Source of the DNA: Nonomuraea rubra
Lineage (GTDB): Bacteria; Actinomycetota; Actinomycetes; Streptosporangiales; Streptosporangiaceae
Direction of reading: 5' to 3'
Assembly (NCBI RefSeq): GCF_014207985.1
Contig: NZ_JACHMI010000001.1
Span: 3,083,001 to 3,147,000 of the forward strand
Length of the DNA stretch: 64,000 nt
How positions within the stretch are numbered: position 1 is the stretch's first letter; the number at the start of each line of letters is the position of its first letter. The notes beneath the pieces are model-generated. The model was not told the origin of the DNA. It saw only the letters and a program-made list of their open reading frames with translations, and searched no databases. The position numbers and the translations under genes are program-made. Below are positions 58,676 to 64,000 of this stretch, in pieces.

Positions 58676-59827
58676 TCAGCGGGCAAGGATGTCGTCAAGG
58701 TTGTAACTAACCGGACGCTCCAACTGCTCATAAGTGCACGATTCGGGCGTACGGTCGGGCCGCCACCGCCGGAACTGCGCCGTGTGCCGGAACCGGTCGC
58801 CCTCCATCTGGTCGTAGGCCACCTCGATCACCAGCTCGGGCCGCAGCGGGATGAACGACAGGTCCTTCTTGGCGTTCCACCGCGACACCGCCCCCGGCAC
58901 CCGCTGCCCGCCCGTCGCGGGCCCGGCGGCCGGCTGGCCGAGATTGGCCTGCGCCTGCTCCGCCCAGTGGCCCCAGGGGTGCTCGCTCAGCTCCGCCAGG
59001 TACGGCTTGATCTCCTCGACCAGCTCGGCCCTGCGCTTCATCGGGAACGAGGCCGCCACGCCCACATGGTGCAGCCGCCCGTCGTCGCCGTACAGGCCGA
59101 GCAGCAGCGACCCCACGATCGGCCCGGTCTTGTGCTCGCGGTAGCCGCAGATCACCACGTCGGCGGTGCGCTCGTGCTTGACCTTGAACATCGTGCGCTT
59201 GTCCGGAACGTACGGCTGGTCGCCCGGCTTGACGATGATGCCGTCGAGCCCGGCCCCCTCGAACGTCTCGAACCATTCGAGCGCCTGCTCGTAGTCGGTC
59301 GTGACGGGCGTCAGCCGCACGGAGCCGGCCTTCTCGCCGAACAGGCCCTCCAGCCGCGCCCGCCGCTCGGAGAACGGCGTCTCCATCAGCGACTCGTCGC
59401 CCAGCGCCAGCAGGTCGAACGCGATGAACTGGGCCGGCGTGCGCTCCGACAACATCGTCACCCGCGACTTGGCCGGATGGATGCGCTGCTGCAGGGCGTC
59501 GAAGTCGAGCTGCGTGCCCACCGGCAGCACGATCTCGCCGTCCATCACCACCTTGTCCGGCAGCTCGGCCCTGACCGCCTCGACCAGCTCGGGGAAGTAG
59601 CGGGTGAACGGCCGCTCGTTGCGGCTGCCCAGGTAGACCTCGTCGCCGTCGCGGAAGATGATGCAGCGGAACCCGTCCCACTTCGGCTCGTAGAGCAGGG
59701 TGCCGTCCTGCTTGGGCATCGCCTTGACCGGCTTGGCCAGCATCGGCGCCACCGGCGGCCGCACCGGCAGGTTGGGCACCGGCTCCGGCTCCTCGGCCAC
59801 CTCCGGTGCGGTCGGCTCGTCGGTCAT
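58676..59827 (-). CDS. ligC: ATP-dependent DNA ligase (LigC type)
   Basis: A 383-residue single-polypeptide ligase. The nucleotidyl lysine motif is YEPKWDGFRC (Lys49 in KWDG), with motif III in AFDLLALG, motif IV GLDGIIVK and motif V FKVKHERTADV. The oligonucleotide-binding fold covers about 240-383. LigC works in end joining and excision repair alongside a LigD-type polymerase; one is found at 38,684. GAGGGAGC precedes the ATG at 59827. Its start overlaps the stop of the RibD-like gene. Confidence 0.93.
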   Translation of the reverse strand: MTDEPTAPEVAEEPEPVPNLPVRPPVAPMLAKPVKAMPKQDGTLLYEPKWDGFRCIIFRDGDEVYLGSRNERPFTRYFPELVEAVRAELPDKVVMDGEIVLPVGTQLDFDALQQRIHPAKSRVTMLSERTPAQFIAFDLLALGDESLMETPFSERRARLEGLFGEKAGSVRLTPVTTDYEQALEWFETFEGAGLDGIIVKPGDQPYVPDKRTMFKVKHERTADVVICGYREHKTGPIVGSLLLGLYGDDGRLHHVGVAASFPMKRRAELVEEIKPYLAELSEHPWGHWAEQAQANLGQPAAGPATGGQRVPGAVSRWNAKKDLSFIPLRPELVIEVAYDQMEGDRFRHTAQFRRWRPDRTPESCTYEQLERPVSYNLDDILAR

Positions 59828-60564
59828 GTCTGTGCTCCCTCTTCCCCGTGGGTGGCCCTGGTGTACTTGCAGAAGAGGACGCCATCCTCCTCCAGCACCT
59901 GGCTGAGATCCAGTGTGACCTGTGCGGGCTCGCCGTTCTGGATGCGCGCCGCACCGCCGCCGACCAGCAGCGGGCTGATCGACAGGCACAGCTCGTCGAC
60001 GAGGTCGCAGGCCGAGAGCTGGGCGTTGATCCGGGGGCCGCCCTCGCACAGCACCCTGGTCAGGCCGCGCCGGTGCAGCTCGGCCACGGCCTGCCGCATG
60101 TCGACGCTCTCCTCGCCGGCCACGATCAGGTCGGCGAGCTTGGCCGCCTCCTTGCGCCGCTCGTGCGGCGCGGCCTCGCAGGTGATCACGATCGTCCTGC
60201 TGGGGGCGTCGCAGAACAGGTCGCCGTCGAGGTCGAGCGCGAGGCTGCGGGTGATCACGGCGATGGGCGGCACCTCAGGGCGCCCCTCCCTGATCTCCGC
60301 CCACCAGTCGCGCGGCGGGACGGGGCCGTACCCCTCCTTGCGCACGGTCGCGGCGCCCGCGACGACGACGTCGGCCAGCCCGCGCAGGGTCTGGAAGATG
60401 CGCTTGTCGCCCTTGCTCGACAGCGGGCCCGAGCGCCCCTTCAGCCAGGCGGCGCCGTCGGCGCTGGCGACCATGTTGAGCCGCAGCCATGGCCGGTCCA
60501 CGGGGTAGGCGTAGGCCTGCACGATGTCCGGGTTGTCCTGTATGTCGGGATAGATGCGCCGCAC
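59824..60564 (-). CDS. RibD C-terminal / dihydrofolate-reductase-fold reductase
   Basis: A 246-residue protein of the RibD_C family, which includes pyrimidine reductases of riboflavin synthesis. Seen are RLNMVASADGAAWLKGRSGPLSS, a GAATVRKEGYGP loop, VLCEGGPRINAQL and the C-terminal CDLVDELCLSISPLLVGGGAAR. I chose the GTG at 60564, with AAGG 7-8 bases upstream. Its stop overlaps the ligC start in an ATGA. A second reductase rather than a true RibD is possible, as the deaminase domain is absent. Confidence 0.87.
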   Translation of the reverse strand: MRRIYPDIQDNPDIVQAYAYPVDRPWLRLNMVASADGAAWLKGRSGPLSSKGDKRIFQTLRGLADVVVAGAATVRKEGYGPVPPRDWWAEIREGRPEVPPIAVITRSLALDLDGDLFCDAPSRTIVITCEAAPHERRKEAAKLADLIVAGEESVDMRQAVAELHRRGLTRVLCEGGPRINAQLSACDLVDELCLSISPLLVGGGAARIQNGEPAQVTLDLSQVLEEDGVLFCKYTRATHGEEGAQT

Positions 60565-60705
60565 CCCTCTACCTTGGCACACGCCACCGACATTCGATCG
60601 GCCAGGGGTTTTGCGGACGGATACCGCTTTTTCCGGATCGGCGGACGTACCGGCGATTCTCCGCTTAACGTGACGATAGGGAAGGGGATCGAGGGGAGAC
60701 GCGCC

Positions 60706-61101
60706 GTGGGCCTGCTCACCGCCGTGGCATGGACGGTCGCCGCGCTCGCCGGCGTTTACCTGCTCTCCCTGTGGCTGGCCGGCGGCGGCCTGCGCCGCGC
60801 CAAGGTCACCCGCTTCCCCGCCGCTCTCGTCTTCGCCCACCCGGCACTGGCCGTGTCGGCGCTGGCCTGCTACGCGGCCGGGCTCGCCACGGGCAGCCGC
60901 GCGCTCGCCTGGGCCGCCTTCGCCGGCCTGGCGGCGGCCGCCCTGCTCGGCTTCGCGATGTTCACCCGCTGGCTCGGCGCCGGTCGCCACCAGCCGGCCG
61001 GCCGCCGCTTCCCCGTCCTCGCCGTGACGCTGCACGGCCTGGCCGGGGTGACGGCGTTCACGCTGGTCTTCCTCACGGCCAGCGCCGCCCGCGTCTTCTG
61101 A
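60706..61101 (+). CDS. Four-helix membrane protein with paired histidines
   Basis: A 131-residue membrane protein. Helices lie at about 3-25, 40-60, 66-88 and 103-125. His45 is in helix 2 (FAHPALAV) and His110 in helix 4 (TLHGLAG), which could ligate a heme; that is inference. I chose the GTG at 60706 because AGGGGAG lies about 7 bases upstream. It is divergent from the RibD-like gene. Function is unknown. Confidence 0.72.
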   Translation: MGLLTAVAWTVAALAGVYLLSLWLAGGGLRRAKVTRFPAALVFAHPALAVSALACYAAGLATGSRALAWAAFAGLAAAALLGFAMFTRWLGAGRHQPAGRRFPVLAVTLHGLAGVTAFTLVFLTASAARVF

Positions 61102-61157
61102 GCCGCCCCTACGGCTTCGCGGCCCCTGGTTCGGCGGCCCTGGGGACGGCGCAGCTC

Positions 61158-63284
<2,127 letters not shown>

Positions 63285-63360
63285 GTGACCCGATTGTCGC
63301 ACGCGAAAGCGGTCTTGGTCTTCCAATGACCAGATCGCCGCTTCCGCGCGCGGGAGGGGG

Positions 63361-63786
63361 CTAGAGAAGCTCGGCCTTGAGGCTGATCGTCGTGCCGGCC
63401 AGGGCCTTGCTCACCGGGCAGTTGGCCTTGGCCGTCTCGGCCGCCTCCTGGAACTGCTCGGCCGTGATGTTCGGGACGTGCCCCTTGACCGTGAGCACGA
63501 TGCCCGTGATGCCCTCGCCCGGCTGGAACGTCACGTCGGCGCTGGTCTGCAGCGACTCGGGCGGCGTGCCGGCGCCGGCGAGGCCGTGCGAGAGCGCCAT
63601 CGAGAAGCACGAGGAGTGGGCTGCGGCGATGAGCTCCTCGGGGGAGGTCTTGCCGTTGGCCGACTCGGCCCTGGACGGCCAGGAGACCTCGAACGTGCCG
63701 ACACCAGAGGTGTCGAGCGAGACGGTGCCCGAGCCGTCGAGCAGGGCGCCCTTCCACTGGGTAGTGGCGGTGCGGGTGGTGGCCAT
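63361..63786 (-). CDS. OsmC-family peroxiredoxin
   Basis: A 141-residue OsmC/Ohr-type protein that reduces organic peroxides. Redox cysteines are Cys60 (AHSSCFSM) and Cys123 (NCPVSKAL), in the usual family positions. The TSPEELIAAAHSSC segment identifies the OsmC branch. It is a single gene 76 bases upstream of glgX on the same strand. Confidence 0.93.
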   Translation of the reverse strand: MATTRTATTQWKGALLDGSGTVSLDTSGVGTFEVSWPSRAESANGKTSPEELIAAAHSSCFSMALSHGLAGAGTPPESLQTSADVTFQPGEGITGIVLTVKGHVPNITAEQFQEAAETAKANCPVSKALAGTTISLKAELL

Positions 63787-63943
63787 GGCGAATGCTCCCT
63801 CCGTTGTTACCTTTCGACCTTATCGTGGCGCGAAAGAGTCTTGCCCGCCGGTCATCCGGCTCTACATTTGGTGCGAATAGTGACATGCTCGGGTCGCGGC
63901 GCACCCGCCGCCTTGGTCCGGAACAAACGGGAGTGTGGTGCCA

Positions 63944-64000
63944 GTGGAGGCACCGTACGACGACCGCCTGCTGCACCAGCGGGTGGTCGGCGGCGATGAG
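63944..64000 (+). CDS. N-terminus of a probable ECF sigma factor, partial
   Basis: Only the first 19 codons are in the window, running to its last base. They read VEAPYDDRLLHQRVVGGDE, and DDRLLHQRVVGGDE resembles the start of ECF RNA polymerase sigma factors. GGGAG lies 10 bases upstream of GTG 63944; GTG 63938 is also in frame. The identification is weak because it rests on a short stretch. Confidence 0.45.
   Translation, partial: MEAPYDDRLLHQRVVGGDE

Overview
The window is chromosomal DNA of a high-GC Gram-positive bacterium. Almost every gene has G or C at the third codon position, GTG and TTG starts are common, and stop/start overlaps of the ATGA and GTGA type are frequent. The gene set is actinobacterial: a coproporphyrin-type heme branch with HemQ, a DUF3000 protein, a Streptomyces-subtilisin-inhibitor-like protein, an LCP protein, a class F sortase, RNHCP proteins and LigC/LigD-type repair enzymes. 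I read it as a Streptosporangiales chromosome (Nonomuraea or Streptosporangium type). The phylum is well supported; the genus is an inference. I see no rRNA, tRNA, insertion sequence, prophage or CRISPR array.

Layout. 1-12 kb: the end of a ROK protein, three tandem secreted zinc metallopeptidases, dxs (isoprenoid synthesis), a DedA membrane protein, an amino-acid permease, an SSI-like inhibitor, and a thiolase/multifunctional beta-oxidation pair. 12-19 kb: an LCP cell-wall ligase, a divergent SDR/TetR pair around a striking double palindrome, a repetitive membrane protein, a LacI regulator with a sugar isomerase, and a phosphodiesterase. 19-26 kb: a rifampin-phosphotransferase-like dikinase, a methyltransferase, and an ABC exporter with a two-component system. 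26-31 kb: a three-gene sugar operon (Gfo/Idh, DUF993, isomerase) behind a perfect LacI-type palindrome, RNase D and DUF3000. 31-38 kb: heme genes (hemE, hemY, hemQ), a DUF4349 lipoprotein, a low-complexity membrane protein and msrB with a coupled zinc-ribbon microprotein. 38-48 kb: LigD-type polymerase, an MBL hydrolase, a sortase with its likely substrate, a fused acyl-CoA dehydrogenase, two RNHCP paralogues, a hydrolase, a TPR protein and an aldehyde dehydrogenase. 49-58 kb: a GntR-centred catabolic divergon. 58-64 kb: PgeF, LigC, a RibD-like reductase, GlgX, OsmC and the start of a probable ECF sigma factor.

The most interesting system is at 49.8-57.6 kb. A GntR regulator and a palindromic operator separate two runs of tightly overlapping genes. 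They encode a tripartite tricarboxylate transporter, a family III CoA-transferase, a two-part MaoC-type hydratase, a FlK-like thioesterase, a crotonase lacking both usual catalytic glutamates and a U32-like barrel protein. Together these look like uptake, CoA activation and breakdown of an unknown carboxylic acid.

A second theme is local tandem repetition. Short repeats that include or abut stop codons occur at five gene ends, and clean 14-bp and 18-bp tandem arrays lie after hemE and before the fused acyl-CoA dehydrogenase.
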